Positions 1-7,563 of a stretch of 38,370 nt of DNA are shown one piece after another. Position 1 is the stretch's first letter. Each line of letters opens with the position of its first letter. The position numbers were made by a program, and so were the translations under genes. This stretch comes from Acetitomaculum ruminis DSM 5522. GTDB lineage: Bacteria > Bacillota > Clostridia > Lachnospirales > Lachnospiraceae. The DNA is taken from the NCBI RefSeq assembly GCF_900112085.1, contig NZ_FOJY01000020.1, forward strand, positions 1-38,370, read 5' to 3'. The notes under the pieces are model-generated. The model was given only the letters and a program-made list of their open reading frames with translations, did no database searches and had not been told where the DNA came from.

Positions 1-428
1 GATTTATGTGATTTTTTAAAGCTGTTGGAAAACGGAAGTATAAGCTTATTTCCATTAAGTCTTACAAAACCGATCACAAGTGTTGTATATCCGTCTTTTG
101 GAAGATAATGGGGTAATTTGCAATCCTTAAAGGCATACTTACCTTGTTTGGCAAGTTTAAGCAGTCCAAAAAATGACTTGAAACTACCGTCTACCTCTTT
201 AAGTATCTGCTGTGACATGTTAGAATTCAAAGCCTTATAGTTAGGACTGTCTTTTAGAAGTGTATAGTTCTTCTCATATTTGAGAAACTTACCTTCTGTG
301 AAATAGTATTGTCTTACGTTGTAGATAGCTTCATTTGTAAGATTTTTGGCTACATGACACAGTTCTTTAAGAGATTTGTAATCTTCCTTAGACAGATGTT
401 TGACCTGCTGTTTCACTGTCAGATACAT
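1..428 (-). CDS. tnpB: TnpB-type IS200/IS605 protein, N-terminal part
   Basis: The minus strand from the ATG at 428 reads without a stop to the window edge, giving 142 codons that begin MYLTVKQQVKHLSKEDYKSL. The text continues through a stretch like LCHVAKNLTNEAIYNVRQYY, the typical N-terminal helical domain of IS1341/IS605 OrfB (TnpB) proteins, RNA-guided nucleases carried by IS200/IS605 elements. An AAGGAG ribosome binding site lies 9 bases before the ATG. The catalytic RuvC part and zinc finger would lie beyond base 1, so activity cannot be judged. No tnpA is visible. The family call is from remembered TnpB N-termini; the partial state is caused by the window boundary, not by a mutation. 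Confidence 0.82.
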   Translation of the reverse strand, partial: MYLTVKQQVKHLSKEDYKSLKELCHVAKNLTNEAIYNVRQYYFTEGKFLKYEKNYTLLKDSPNYKALNSNMSQQILKEVDGSFKSFFGLLKLAKQGKYAFKDCKLPHYLPKDGYTTLVIGFVRLNGNKLILPFSNSFKKSHK

Positions 429-560
429 ACAGTTTTGCTCCTTTCGTTAGACTCGGATTGCTCCTGTATGTATATTATATCACATATTTTACTGAAATAC
501 CATTGATTTAGTAAAATATGCGAGGACTCGCTTATATTCCATCACTCAAGAGTAATGGGT
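429..560. mobile_element. Likely end of the tnpB-carrying insertion element
   Basis: Upstream of tnpB there are two inverted repeats: 483-493 with 510-520 (an 11-base perfect arm pair, CATATTTTACT) and 539-547 with 550-558. IS200/IS605 elements have subterminal hairpins and no target duplication, so this is a plausible element end. The exact boundary cannot be fixed from one copy. The second hairpin also lies just after the stop of the next minus-strand gene at 584 and could serve as its 3' structure. Confidence 0.45.
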
Positions 561-583
561 TTTACGCTCGTATTTTATAAACA

Positions 584-1129
584 TTACTCAAAACTGACAT
601 TTTTTAGAATACCTTCAACATCGGCACCTGCTATATCCAGTCCTTCAGCCTTAATCTGGCGGACATCTTCAATGCCATAAAATGTGTTGGCAAGGGCTTT
701 TACATATCCGAATCCATATTCTTCAGATATAATGTATCCACCGGCAGTTGTTACATAATAAAGGTATTTAGCTTTGCAAAGTCCCTTTGGAATACCGGAT
801 TCTGAATAGGTAAAAGTTAATCCTAAAATATTTATCTGTTCAAAATATTGTTTCAACATAGCCGGAAATGATAAATCATAATAGGGTGCTGCAATTACTA
901 TAGTATCAGCCTTTGCAAAATCTCTTGCTAAATCAAAAATCTCATGGTCATAGTTTCCCTTTGCTTCTAATTCATCCCTAAGAATAATAAATTCTTCATT
1001 AAAGACAGGAAACTCAACCTCTTCAAGACGCACTTCTTTAACATCGTCCTCAAGTTTACAAAGAAGCTTATTTGCAAGTCTAAGTGTTCTTGATTTTTTG
1101 CGAACGCAAGCATTAATAAACAAAATCAT
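584..1129 (-). CDS. NAD(P)H-dependent flavodoxin-fold oxidoreductase
   Basis: The 181-residue protein has the flavodoxin-like fold of the NAD(P)H quinone reductase/azoreductase family (Flavodoxin_2). Visible marks are the N-terminal beta strand and FMN phosphate loop (MILFINACVRKKSRTLRLAN), the second FMN-contact strand TIVIAAPYYDLSFPAMLKQY around residues 76-95, and a TTAGGY loop near residue 128, which in this family contacts the isoalloxazine ring. It is cytosolic and expected to transfer two electrons from NAD(P)H to quinones, nitro or azo compounds; the substrate is not readable. AAGGGGG lies 8 bases before the ATG. It is a single-gene unit, divergent from the exonuclease-like gene, with a cloverleaf repeat in the divergent spacer. 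Confidence 0.85.
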   Translation of the reverse strand: MILFINACVRKKSRTLRLANKLLCKLEDDVKEVRLEEVEFPVFNEEFIILRDELEAKGNYDHEIFDLARDFAKADTIVIAAPYYDLSFPAMLKQYFEQINILGLTFTYSESGIPKGLCKAKYLYYVTTAGGYIISEEYGFGYVKALANTFYGIEDVRQIKAEGLDIAGADVEGILKNVSFE

Positions 1130-1239
1130 ATCTTTTTCCCCCTTAAAAAAACTGTTTCAATGCCACTACTTTATTCTGGAATATATTAGCTTTTCACATC
1201 AGTTAGTAACTGATTAATCTTTTTTATTAAAGAACCTGT
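1130..1239. other. Divergent spacer, first part
   Basis: Together with 1403-1615 this is the roughly 490 bp divergent gap between the oxidoreductase and the exonuclease-like gene. Apart from the repeat copy it contains AT-rich sequence with a TATAAT hexamer at 1573-1578 that could be the -10 of the rightward gene; no good -35 is seen. No RNA gene or small ORF with a ribosome binding site was recognised. Confidence 0.4.
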
Positions 1240-1402
1240 GTAAAGCGGACATTCTTAAATCCGCTTCGCTACTTCCTCATGAACGCAGTGGCACTTTGTG
1301 CCACCTGTCAGAAGGGGCTTTAACCCCTTCTGACACTAGTAAGCTTATACCCCCGCTTAAAGCTTACGCTTTTGAAGCGGAGGATTGCTTACACTGCGTT
1401 CA
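1240..1402 (+). repeat. Cloverleaf repeat, copy 1
   Basis: A 163 bp unit that folds as a head hairpin (AAGCGGA...TCCGCTT) followed by a closed multibranch. The closing stem GAACGCAGT/ACTGCGTTC encloses three hairpins: GGCAC/GTGCC, GTCAGAAGGGG/CCCCTTCTGAC, and a composite GTAAGC + CCCCCGCTT / AAGCGGGGG + GCTTAC. This copy carries the 'CTTAAAT' form of the head loop, and one G-to-A change that breaks a pair in the last stem (AAGCGGAGG). It lies in a divergent promoter region, unlike copies 2-5. No target-site duplication is visible. Confidence 0.92.
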
Positions 1403-1615
1403 ATATATCTATATCGTCCTGCGTAAACCGGATACTTAATTGCCTGTCTTGCTTTTGTAAACAATTGGATTAACATCCTAAATTATTAGTATCATGAAAT
1501 AATTGAGTAATCTTTTTCTAACTATGGGGGTAAATTCACTCTAAATTCCACTACCCTCTAAAATTATGTTAATATAATTCCAAAAAATATTTTTTATAAA
1601 GGGGGTTCCTTGTAT

Positions 1616-2260
1616 ATGGGATTATTTGATTCATTCTATTCAAAGGAAAATACATATAAACAAGAATTAAATACACTAAATAATAGTTCACTCAAACCAC
1701 AAGGAGAGTGCTTTGCTGTAATAGACACTGAAACAACCTGGTCAGACGAAGTCATGTCCATTGGCATCGTCATTGCTGACTCACATACAAATACTCCTGT
1801 GGATACTCGTTATTACATTATTGATCCAATCTATAAAAAAGGAGGTATGTATTCTGGTGTCTTAGACTTCATTAAGAAAGAGCAAACCATAAAAACCACC
1901 CGAAAAGAAGCCCTGGACACTATTTTGTTCTTTCTGGGAGAATATAGTGTGGAAAGAATATTTGCATATAACGCAAAATTCGATTTTAATCACTTACCTG
2001 AACTTAGAAATTTCTATTGGTACGACATAATGCGCATAGCTGCCTATAATCAATACAACAAAAAAATTCCTTCAACTGTTCAATGTTGTAAAACAGGGAG
2101 GATAAAAAAAGGATATGGTGTTGAGCCAATTTATAGGATGCTTAGTGGTAATCAACTCTATCGGGAAATCCATAATGCTCTTATGGATGCAATAGACGAA
2201 TTAAAAATAATTGAAATGCTAGGGTATGATATAGATGTATACAATATTGGACGAATTTAA
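1616..2260 (+). CDS. DEDDh-type 3'-5' exonuclease-like protein
   Basis: The protein has the three exonuclease motifs of the DnaQ-like DEDDh superfamily: motif I FAVIDTETTW near residues 33-42, motif II FAYNAKFDFNHL near 115-126, and motif III HNALMDAIDE near 186-195, which supplies the His-x4-Asp. It is therefore expected to be a metal-dependent 3'-5' nuclease acting on DNA or RNA in the cytosol. I chose the ATG at 1616 because GGGGG at 1601-1605 is 10 bases upstream; a TTG at 1610 in the same frame would be too close. The family is often seen as a stand-alone exonuclease in Firmicutes and sometimes in mobile elements. No partner gene indicates the substrate. Confidence 0.8.
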   Translation: MGLFDSFYSKENTYKQELNTLNNSSLKPQGECFAVIDTETTWSDEVMSIGIVIADSHTNTPVDTRYYIIDPIYKKGGMYSGVLDFIKKEQTIKTTRKEALDTILFFLGEYSVERIFAYNAKFDFNHLPELRNFYWYDIMRIAAYNQYNKKIPSTVQCCKTGRIKKGYGVEPIYRMLSGNQLYREIHNALMDAIDELKIIEMLGYDIDVYNIGRI

Positions 2261-2346
2261 TATTATAAAGCAATTATTAATATAAATATTTTTAAGGACG
2301 AAGTCTTCTCATAAACCAAAATTTAAAAAGAAAAGGAGAAAAAGAC

Positions 2347-3522
2347 ATGGAAAATTTTGAATTTTATTCACCAACCTGTTTTGCATTTGGAAAAGAGACG
2401 GAAAATAAAGCCGGGGAGTATGTAAAACGCTTTGGAGGCACAAAAGTACTTATCCATTTTGGTGGAGGAAGTGCCGTAAAATCAGGACTTATAGACAGAG
2501 TAAAGTCTTCTCTTGATAAAGAAAAAATATCTTATACAGAGCTTGGAGGAGTTATGCCCAATCCAAGAAGCGGTCTGGTATATAAAGGCATTGAACTTTG
2601 TAAAAAGGAAAATGTGGACTTTGTTCTGGCAGTAGGTGGTGGAAGTGTCATTGACTCCGCAAAGGCTATTGCAGCCGGAGTTGTTTATGATGGGGATTTC
2701 TGGGACTTTTACCAGGGAAAACAAATCGAAAAGGCTCTTAGCATTGGTACGGTGCTTACCATAGCAGCTGCTGGTAGTGAAGGCAGTCCAAATTCTGTCA
2801 TTACAAATGAAAATGGAATGTTTAAAAGGGGAGCAAGAGGAGATGCCCTGCGTCCAAAATTTTCAATTTTAAATCCTGAGCTTACTCAGACTCTTCCAGC
2901 TTATCAAACTGCTTGTGGAATTACAGATATTATGGCACATCTTTACGAGAGATATCTTACCAATACGAAGGAAGTCGAAGTAACAGACCGACTTATTGAG
3001 GCATTAATGCTTACATTGATACATGAAGCTCCCAGAGTAATTGAGAATCCTAATAATTATGATGCCAGAGCCAATATCATGTGGACAGGAACCATGGCAC
3101 ACAACAACAGCGTTGGTGTAGGAAGAAGTCAGGACTGGAACTCTCATGCCCTTGAACATGAATTATCTGCTCTTTACGACTGTGCTCACGGTGCAGGACT
3201 TGCAGTTACCATGCCAGCTGTATTTACATATCAAATGGAGCATGACATAATGCGTTTTGCTCAAGTTGCGAACAGGGTATGGGGATGTCAAATGGATTTT
3301 GCCCATCCAGAAGTTACTGCTAAAACAGGAATCGAAGCTTTAAGAAATTTCCTTATTTCCATTGGAATGCCAAGAAATTTCCAGGAGCTGGGGGCCAAGA
3401 AAGAGGATATTCCTAAGCTGGTGGATGTTTTGTGTAATGGTGATGGCCGAAAAGGTGTAATTTCCGGTTTTATTGATATAGATAAGGATATAGCCCAAAA
3501 AATATACAGTTTAATGCTATAA
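2347..3522 (+). CDS. Iron-containing alcohol dehydrogenase (YqhD/BdhA type)
   Basis: At 391 residues this matches the usual length of group III NAD(P)-dependent butanol/aldehyde reductases. The N-terminal Rossmann part has the GGGS motifs (FGGGSAVKSG at about 38-47 and VGGGSVIDSAK at about 96-106). The C-terminal helical part has the metal ligands: Asp and His in TDIMAHLYERYL near 193-204, then HALEHELSAL near 267-276 and the DCAHGAGLAV stretch that follows. It should reduce aldehydes or oxidise alcohols in fermentation. An AAAGGAG site is 8 bases before the ATG. It appears monocistronic, downstream of and codirectional with the exonuclease gene. The true substrate (butyraldehyde, acetaldehyde, lactaldehyde) cannot be read. 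Confidence 0.93.
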   Translation: MENFEFYSPTCFAFGKETENKAGEYVKRFGGTKVLIHFGGGSAVKSGLIDRVKSSLDKEKISYTELGGVMPNPRSGLVYKGIELCKKENVDFVLAVGGGSVIDSAKAIAAGVVYDGDFWDFYQGKQIEKALSIGTVLTIAAAGSEGSPNSVITNENGMFKRGARGDALRPKFSILNPELTQTLPAYQTACGITDIMAHLYERYLTNTKEVEVTDRLIEALMLTLIHEAPRVIENPNNYDARANIMWTGTMAHNNSVGVGRSQDWNSHALEHELSALYDCAHGAGLAVTMPAVFTYQMEHDIMRFAQVANRVWGCQMDFAHPEVTAKTGIEALRNFLISIGMPRNFQELGAKKEDIPKLVDVLCNGDGRKGVISGFIDIDKDIAQKIYSLML

Positions 3523-3779
3523 TTTATACATGATACTTTTAATGATTACAAAAAAGTACCTGATTTAAGTGAGACTATTGATATTTTAGAAAAGTATTGT
3601 TGTTCATATAGAAAAAGAAATCCAAACATAGATGATGAAAAATTTTACAAGTTAATTTTTCAAAAAATGTTATTGATGCGGATGTAGATAGATTCATCTA
3701 TTATTCTATTGATGAAAGTGAAAGAAATAATACATTTCTTACTGAAAGTGATTTCGCACAAAGAGAACCCTACGAATAA
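3523..3779 (+). pseudogene. Decayed coding fragment of unknown family
   Basis: Directly after the dehydrogenase stop, and in the same frame, an open stretch reads FNDYKKVPDLSETIDILEKY and on to FYKLIFQK near 3664. It must then change frame at the AAAAAA run (3662-3667) to continue as NVIDADVDRFIYYSIDESER and end at the TAA at 3777-3779. It has no start codon with a ribosome binding site. The composition (many D/E/K/Y, no low complexity) looks protein-coding, so I read it as the frameshifted C-terminal remains of a gene. I do not recognise the family. Confidence 0.5.
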
Positions 3780-3831
3780 AAATCTTAATTTATAAATAAA
3801 ATTTCACAAATTCTTTTTTCTGCTAAAAAAC

Positions 3832-3862
3832 CGGCATGCCTAACATTATAACAGGCATGTCG
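3832..3862 (-). terminator. Intrinsic terminator after cbiO
   Basis: A 10-bp stem CGGCATGCCT/AGGCATGTCG (one G-T pair) has an 11-base loop. On the minus strand it is followed by six T, so it fits the end of the cbiO transcript; on the plus strand the following ATTTTAT is a weaker tract that may serve the dehydrogenase. Repeat copy 2 lies between this hairpin and the cbiO stop. Confidence 0.75.
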
Positions 3863-3960
3863 ATTTTATGTTATTTACGTTTGCGGAATCCACAATTTTG
3901 TTCATTTTGTATTTTTCTACAAATACTTTATCTCTCAAGAATCTGAAGCAATCCTGGCAT

Positions 3961-4122
3961 GTAAAGCGGACATTCGGAATCCGCTTCGCTACTTCCTCAT
4001 GAACGCAGTGGCACTTTGTGCCACCTGTCAGAAGGGGCTTTAACCCCTTCTGACACTAGTAAGCTTATACCCCCGCTTAAAGCTTACGCTTTTGAAGCGG
4101 GGGATTGCTTACACTGCGTTCA
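3961..4122 (+). repeat. Cloverleaf repeat, copy 2
   Basis: A 162 bp unit with the 'CGGAAT' form of the head loop and all stems intact, including the full CCCCCGCTT/AAGCGGGGG pair. It ends with GCGTTCAA. It lies 94 bases after the cbiO stop (minus strand) and 99 bases before the terminator at 3832-3862, so it is expected to be transcribed in the cbiO 3' untranslated region. Confidence 0.93.
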
Positions 4123-4215
4123 AGTGCACATTTCTTCGTCATATCTGTCTTCAGATTATTTAGAATGATGCTATAACATTAAACTAAGTATATTACTCTA
4201 AAATGTTTATTCCGA

Positions 4216-4896
4216 TTATTTTAGTGAAAATTCAGTATTAAAGTCGTGACTTTCTTTCATAATCACGATCCTGTCAGCCAGTTCATTTGCCAGTTCATTA
4301 TTATGAGTAATAATAATTAAAGTCTTACCTGCATTATGAAAGCTCTTTAAAAAGCTTATAAGCATAGCTTGAGTTTTTTCATCAAGTCCTGCCAAAGGCT
4401 CGTCTAAAACAAGTACTTCCGGATTCATGGAAAGTATACATGCTAAAGATACCTTTCTTTTTTCTCCACCGCTTAAATGATATGGGGGACGCTTACTTAA
4501 TTTTTCCAGGCCGAATAAATTCATACAATCTTTTGTTCTTTGAATTACCTCTTCTTGTGACAATCCCATTTGGCTTGGGCCAAAGGCAATTTCTTCTTCA
4601 ACGCTGGCACAAAAAAGCTGATTATCCGCATTTTGAAACACATAACCCATCTGCTGATGAAACCATTTTGCAAATTTATTATCCTTTAAAGATTTTTCAT
4701 TTATTTCATGTCCTTTATAAGTATATTTACCCATTGTAGGAAAAATTATTCCGTTTAAAAGTTTTATAAGAGTTGATTTTCCACACCCGTTAGGCCCTTT
4801 TATTACAAGAGACTCCCCTTTACTTACCTTAAGATTTACATTTCTTAAAGCTATTTCTTTACCATATGCATAGCATACATTTTCCAATTCAATCAA
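4216..4896 (-). CDS. cbiO: Cobalt/nickel ECF transporter ATPase
   Basis: A 226-residue ABC ATPase of the energy-coupling-factor A type. Walker A is GPNGCGKST near residues 34-42, the ECF-type Q-loop reads VFQNADNQLF near 86-95, the signature is LSGGEKRKVS near 142-151, Walker B is VLVLDEP, and the H-loop is THNN near the C-terminus. It should energise the CbiMN/CbiQ membrane complex upstream in the same orientation. The start is a TTG at 4896, chosen because a perfect AGGAGG is 8 bases upstream and it gives the normal family N-terminus (MIELENVCYAYG). Separation from cbiQ by a repeat and a terminator-like hairpin is unusual for this operon. Confidence 0.9.
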   Translation of the reverse strand: MIELENVCYAYGKEIALRNVNLKVSKGESLVIKGPNGCGKSTLIKLLNGIIFPTMGKYTYKGHEINEKSLKDNKFAKWFHQQMGYVFQNADNQLFCASVEEEIAFGPSQMGLSQEEVIQRTKDCMNLFGLEKLSKRPPYHLSGGEKRKVSLACILSMNPEVLVLDEPLAGLDEKTQAMLISFLKSFHNAGKTLIIITHNNELANELADRIVIMKESHDFNTEFSLK

Positions 4897-4963
4897 TCAC
4901 TTATCCTCCTAATAGCTTTATTTTTCACAATTATCCATAAGTTTACCACAATGTAATCAAGTA

Positions 4964-4996
4964 AAAAAGTCCATGTAATTACTACACAGACTTTTT
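4964..4996 (-). terminator. Terminator-like hairpin between cbiQ and cbiO
   Basis: AAAAAGTC at 4964-4971 pairs with GACTTTTT at 4989-4996, and an inner TGTA/TACA pair extends the stem. Because it is symmetric it has a T tract on either strand. It lies just upstream of cbiO and just beyond repeat copy 3. If it works on the minus strand, cbiO needs its own promoter or depends on read-through. Confidence 0.65.
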
Positions 4997-5031
4997 CATT
5001 AATATTAACTCCTAAAAACATATATGTAACC

Positions 5032-5194
5032 GTAAAGCGGACATTCGGAATCCGCTTCGCTACTTCCTCATGAACGCAGTGGCACTTTGTGCCACCTGTC
5101 AGAAGGGGCTTTAACCCCTTCTGACACTAGTGAGCTTATACCCCCCGCTTATAGCTTACGCTTTTGAAGCGGGGGATTGCTTACACTGCGTTCA
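5032..5194 (+). repeat. Cloverleaf repeat, copy 3
   Basis: A 163 bp unit with the 'CGGAAT' head loop. Compared with copy 2 it has GTGAGC in place of GTAAGC, which turns an A-T pair opposite GCTTAC into a G-T wobble, an extra C in the run of C, and a changed loop (ATAGC). It ends 14 bases from the cbiQ stop and lies before the hairpin at 4964-4996. Confidence 0.93.
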
Positions 5195-5208
5195 AATTCT
5201 TATTTTCA

Positions 5209-6126
5209 TTATCCAAGTCGTCTAAATAATACCAAAACCGATATCATCAAAAATATATAAAATATATCCTGTTTTTTTAATATAATTTTTGTTTTTCCAT
5301 GGGTTTTTGTACCATACTCTCCGGTAAAGCATCTGCAGCACATGGCTGAATATAATTCATCTGCCATCTCTCTTGATTTTAGAAAAGTTATACCAAGAAC
5401 TCCAGAAACTGCAACTGCTTTGTTATCATTTCTTCCTATAGATCTTAATCTAAGAGAGTTGAGAATATTTATACATATCTCCCCTAAAGCAGAGACATAT
5501 TTGATGGTAATATCCAGAGTAAATATAAATATGTTTGGTATAAAAAAAGTTTTGAGGCTTCTTGTTATTTTGTTCCAAGAAGTTCCTGCTGATAAAATTC
5601 CAATTAAACTAACTGATATAAATACTTTTGAGGTGACTGTAATTAAAGTTTTGGGACTTCCCATAAAAACAGCCGGCAAAAGAATAAAAGTTGACAACAG
5701 CACTGCTCCCATTATTGTTGAAAAGAGATTTTTTATAACATCTCCCGGAAACATTGCCAAAGCTAAAATAACCCCTGCTCCCATAATCATGGTAAACATA
5801 TAATTTCGTGAAACTGCCGTAAGAATAATAAAAAGCAGGGTATAAACTAATTTTAAAGATGGGGACGCTGAAAATCTACTATCTTTTCCCACTGTGAATT
5901 TTATTTTTGTAATAACTTCTAAAAGCGCTTTGGTACTTTTTGTAATAAAAGCGTCTTTATCAGATGTAGCTTCATAATCCTCACTTTTACACATCCATAA
6001 AGGAAGCTTTTGTGTGTCATAATTAAAGCCCATACTCTGCTTAGAATTCATTTCACTATTCAATTTCACTTTATACAAAGAGTTTTTTTCTTTATCAAAA
6101 TCAGTATTATTTAATTTAAAGTCCAT
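5209..6126 (-). CDS. cbiQ: Cobalt ECF transporter transmembrane (T) component
   Basis: The 305-residue protein has an N-terminal cytoplasmic stretch of about 90 residues, longer than usual for CbiQ, then hydrophobic segments (for example LKLVYTLLFIILTAVS near 91-106, MIMGAGVILALAMF, GAVLLSTFILLPAVF). It carries the two coupling motifs that dock on the ATPase: SLRLRSIG near 226-233 and AMCCRCFTGEY near 265-275. These are altered from the common A-x-R-x-R-G pattern, but correctly spaced on long cytoplasmic helices. It starts at the ATG at 6126, with AAGGA 10 bases upstream and cbiM ending 21 bases before. Its partners are the CbiMN-like protein upstream and CbiO downstream. Confidence 0.87.
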   Translation of the reverse strand: MDFKLNNTDFDKEKNSLYKVKLNSEMNSKQSMGFNYDTQKLPLWMCKSEDYEATSDKDAFITKSTKALLEVITKIKFTVGKDSRFSASPSLKLVYTLLFIILTAVSRNYMFTMIMGAGVILALAMFPGDVIKNLFSTIMGAVLLSTFILLPAVFMGSPKTLITVTSKVFISVSLIGILSAGTSWNKITRSLKTFFIPNIFIFTLDITIKYVSALGEICINILNSLRLRSIGRNDNKAVAVSGVLGITFLKSREMADELYSAMCCRCFTGEYGTKTHGKTKIILKKQDIFYIFLMISVLVLFRRLG

Positions 6127-6147
6127 AATATAATTAATATCCTTTTA

Positions 6148-7152
6148 TTATTGGCTTACTGCAAAATCAACCTTTTCTTTCATTGTTGCAGATATAAGCT
6201 TGAAAATTATTATTGTAAGAGCTACTCCAACTACAGCAGAAAGGATGTAACCTGTCCATTCAGGAAGTCCTCCCATAGCATAATCCGGGAATAAAGTTGA
6301 AAGTTCAAATCCACCTTCCATTCCTGCAGGTGTATACCCTAACTTACTTCCACCACTTACTATAGATGCGATTTCGTCTACACCCCATTCACCCCAGGCA
6401 GTTCCTGTTGCTAATAATCCTAAAGGAGTAAGAAGGATAAGTGCTCCTATAAGAATATATAAAGGCTTAAAGGCTTTAGAAGCAGGTTTTTTCTCTTCTA
6501 TGGCATCTGGTGAAACCTTTTCTACAAATGCCAAAACTGCTACTGTCATAACTATCTCTGCCAATCCAAAAAGGGTCAAATGTCCTATCATCATTGAAGG
6601 AATTGATACCGATAAAGGATATGGGCAATAGAGCGCATTTCCTGCAGCATCTTTAAATAAAAGCGGCTGAATTCCAAATTCAATAGCGGCAAGAAGTGAT
6701 GCCATATTTATTCCAAGGTAGGCTCCAACAGCAGCGGATAATTTTCTTTTGCTTGTTTTTTCAAGTAAGAAACTATATACATAATATCCCAAAAACGGAA
6801 GGGCAAAAGCCATATTAAAACAATTCGCTCCAAAAGCTAAAATACCTCCGTCTCCAAACAAAAGAGCCTGTATCAACAAGGCCATGGAAACCGATATACA
6901 CCCTGCTGCGGGACTTCCTGTAAGAATGGCAATAAGTGTTCCTCCTACAGCATGCCCCGTTGTTCCTCCCGGAAGAGGAATATTAAACATCATTCCCAAA
7001 AAGGAAAAAGCTGCTCCTATTCCCAATAACGGCATCTTTTCTTTTGGTATCTCCTCTTTTATTTTTGTGATGGAATATTTCCAGACTGGAACCATAGCTA
7101 CCGCTATCACTGCACAAGTAGTCGGGCTCAAATAATTCTCTGGTATATGCAT
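6148..7152 (-). CDS. cbiM: Cobalt/nickel ECF substrate-binding component, CbiM-CbiN fusion type
   Basis: The 334-residue protein starts MHIPENYLSP; in this family the mature N-terminus with His2 coordinates Co(II) or Ni(II), so the start at 7152 is firm. AAAGGAG stands 5-6 bases upstream. Family-typical loops PGGTTGHAVGGTL (about 61-73) and FGANCFNMAFALP (about 106-118) are present. After about residue 235 there is an added part with a transmembrane helix, an outer loop with FPDYAMGGLPEWTGY, and a last helix, which is the CbiN/NikN module fused in the NikMN style. This gene opens the transporter operon. The metal may be cobalt or nickel; the nearby corrinoid operon favours cobalt. No cobalamin riboswitch was seen upstream. 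Confidence 0.9.
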   Translation of the reverse strand: MHIPENYLSPTTCAVIAVAMVPVWKYSITKIKEEIPKEKMPLLGIGAAFSFLGMMFNIPLPGGTTGHAVGGTLIAILTGSPAAGCISVSMALLIQALLFGDGGILAFGANCFNMAFALPFLGYYVYSFLLEKTSKRKLSAAVGAYLGINMASLLAAIEFGIQPLLFKDAAGNALYCPYPLSVSIPSMMIGHLTLFGLAEIVMTVAVLAFVEKVSPDAIEEKKPASKAFKPLYILIGALILLTPLGLLATGTAWGEWGVDEIASIVSGGSKLGYTPAGMEGGFELSTLFPDYAMGGLPEWTGYILSAVVGVALTIIIFKLISATMKEKVDFAVSQ

Positions 7153-7219
7153 TTTTTCTCCTTTCCCACAGCATAAAACTTAATTCTTTTTAATTATCTG
7201 TGACTTTTTTTATTACTAG

Positions 7220-7250
7220 ACAATACTTTAACAAAATGATTTTTTGTCAA
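7220..7250 (-). promoter_or_regulatory. Possible cbiM promoter
   Basis: On the minus strand a perfect TTGACA (plus-strand 7245-7250) is followed after 19 bases by TATTGT (plus-strand 7220-7225), about 70 bases before the cbiM ATG. The spacing is longer than the ideal 17, so this is only a candidate. The rest of the 7153-7389 gap is AT-rich and shows no riboswitch fold that I recognise. Confidence 0.4.
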
Positions 7251-7283
7251 CAAGCCACCTGGGGGGATATAATTTTATAAAAA

Positions 7284-7322
7284 TAAAGCAAACATTAAAA
7301 ATTTCTTAAAAATGTTCGCTTT
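7284..7322 (-). terminator. Intrinsic terminator after the traX-like gene
   Basis: TAAAGC-A-AACATT pairs with AATGTT-C-GCTTTA (12 pairs and one mismatch) around a 13-14 base loop. On the minus strand the stem is followed by TTTTTATAAAATT. It is about 240 bases after the stop of the traX-like gene, with repeat copy 4 lying between. Confidence 0.65.
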
Positions 7323-7389
7323 AATTATATTAATCCGATATTATATATCCTTTTTTATTTCTTTTGTAATATCACAGCTTCATAAAAAA

Positions 7390-7550
7390 GTAAAGCGGAC
7401 ATTCTTAAATCCGCTTCGCTACTTCCTCATGAACGCAGTGGCACTTTGTGCCACCTGTCAGAAGGGGCTTTAACCCCTTCTGACACTAGTAAGCTTATAC
7501 CCCCGCTTAAAGCTTACGCTTTTGAAGCGAGGGATTGCTTACACTGCGGT
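7390..7550 (+). repeat. Cloverleaf repeat, copy 4
   Basis: It carries the 'CTTAAAT' form of the head loop. Near the end AAGCGAGGG replaces AAGCGGGGG, and the last bases read ACTGCGGTGAA rather than ACTGCGTTCAA, so the closing stem is damaged. It ends about 14 bases from the stop of the traX-like gene. Confidence 0.92.
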
Positions 7551-7563
7551 GAATTATCCTTCT

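Noticed and set aside
1240-1402. tRNA or other classical RNA gene in the cloverleaf repeat
   Set aside because: The fold has three arms and a closing stem but lacks the tRNA conserved bases, the TTC loop and a CCA-compatible acceptor end; multiple nearly identical intergenic copies fit a repeat element better.
7153-7389. Possible cobalamin or NiCo riboswitch upstream of cbiM
   Set aside because: A GCCACCTGG stretch near 7254 recalled a B12 box, but the other conserved elements and the overall fold are not present.
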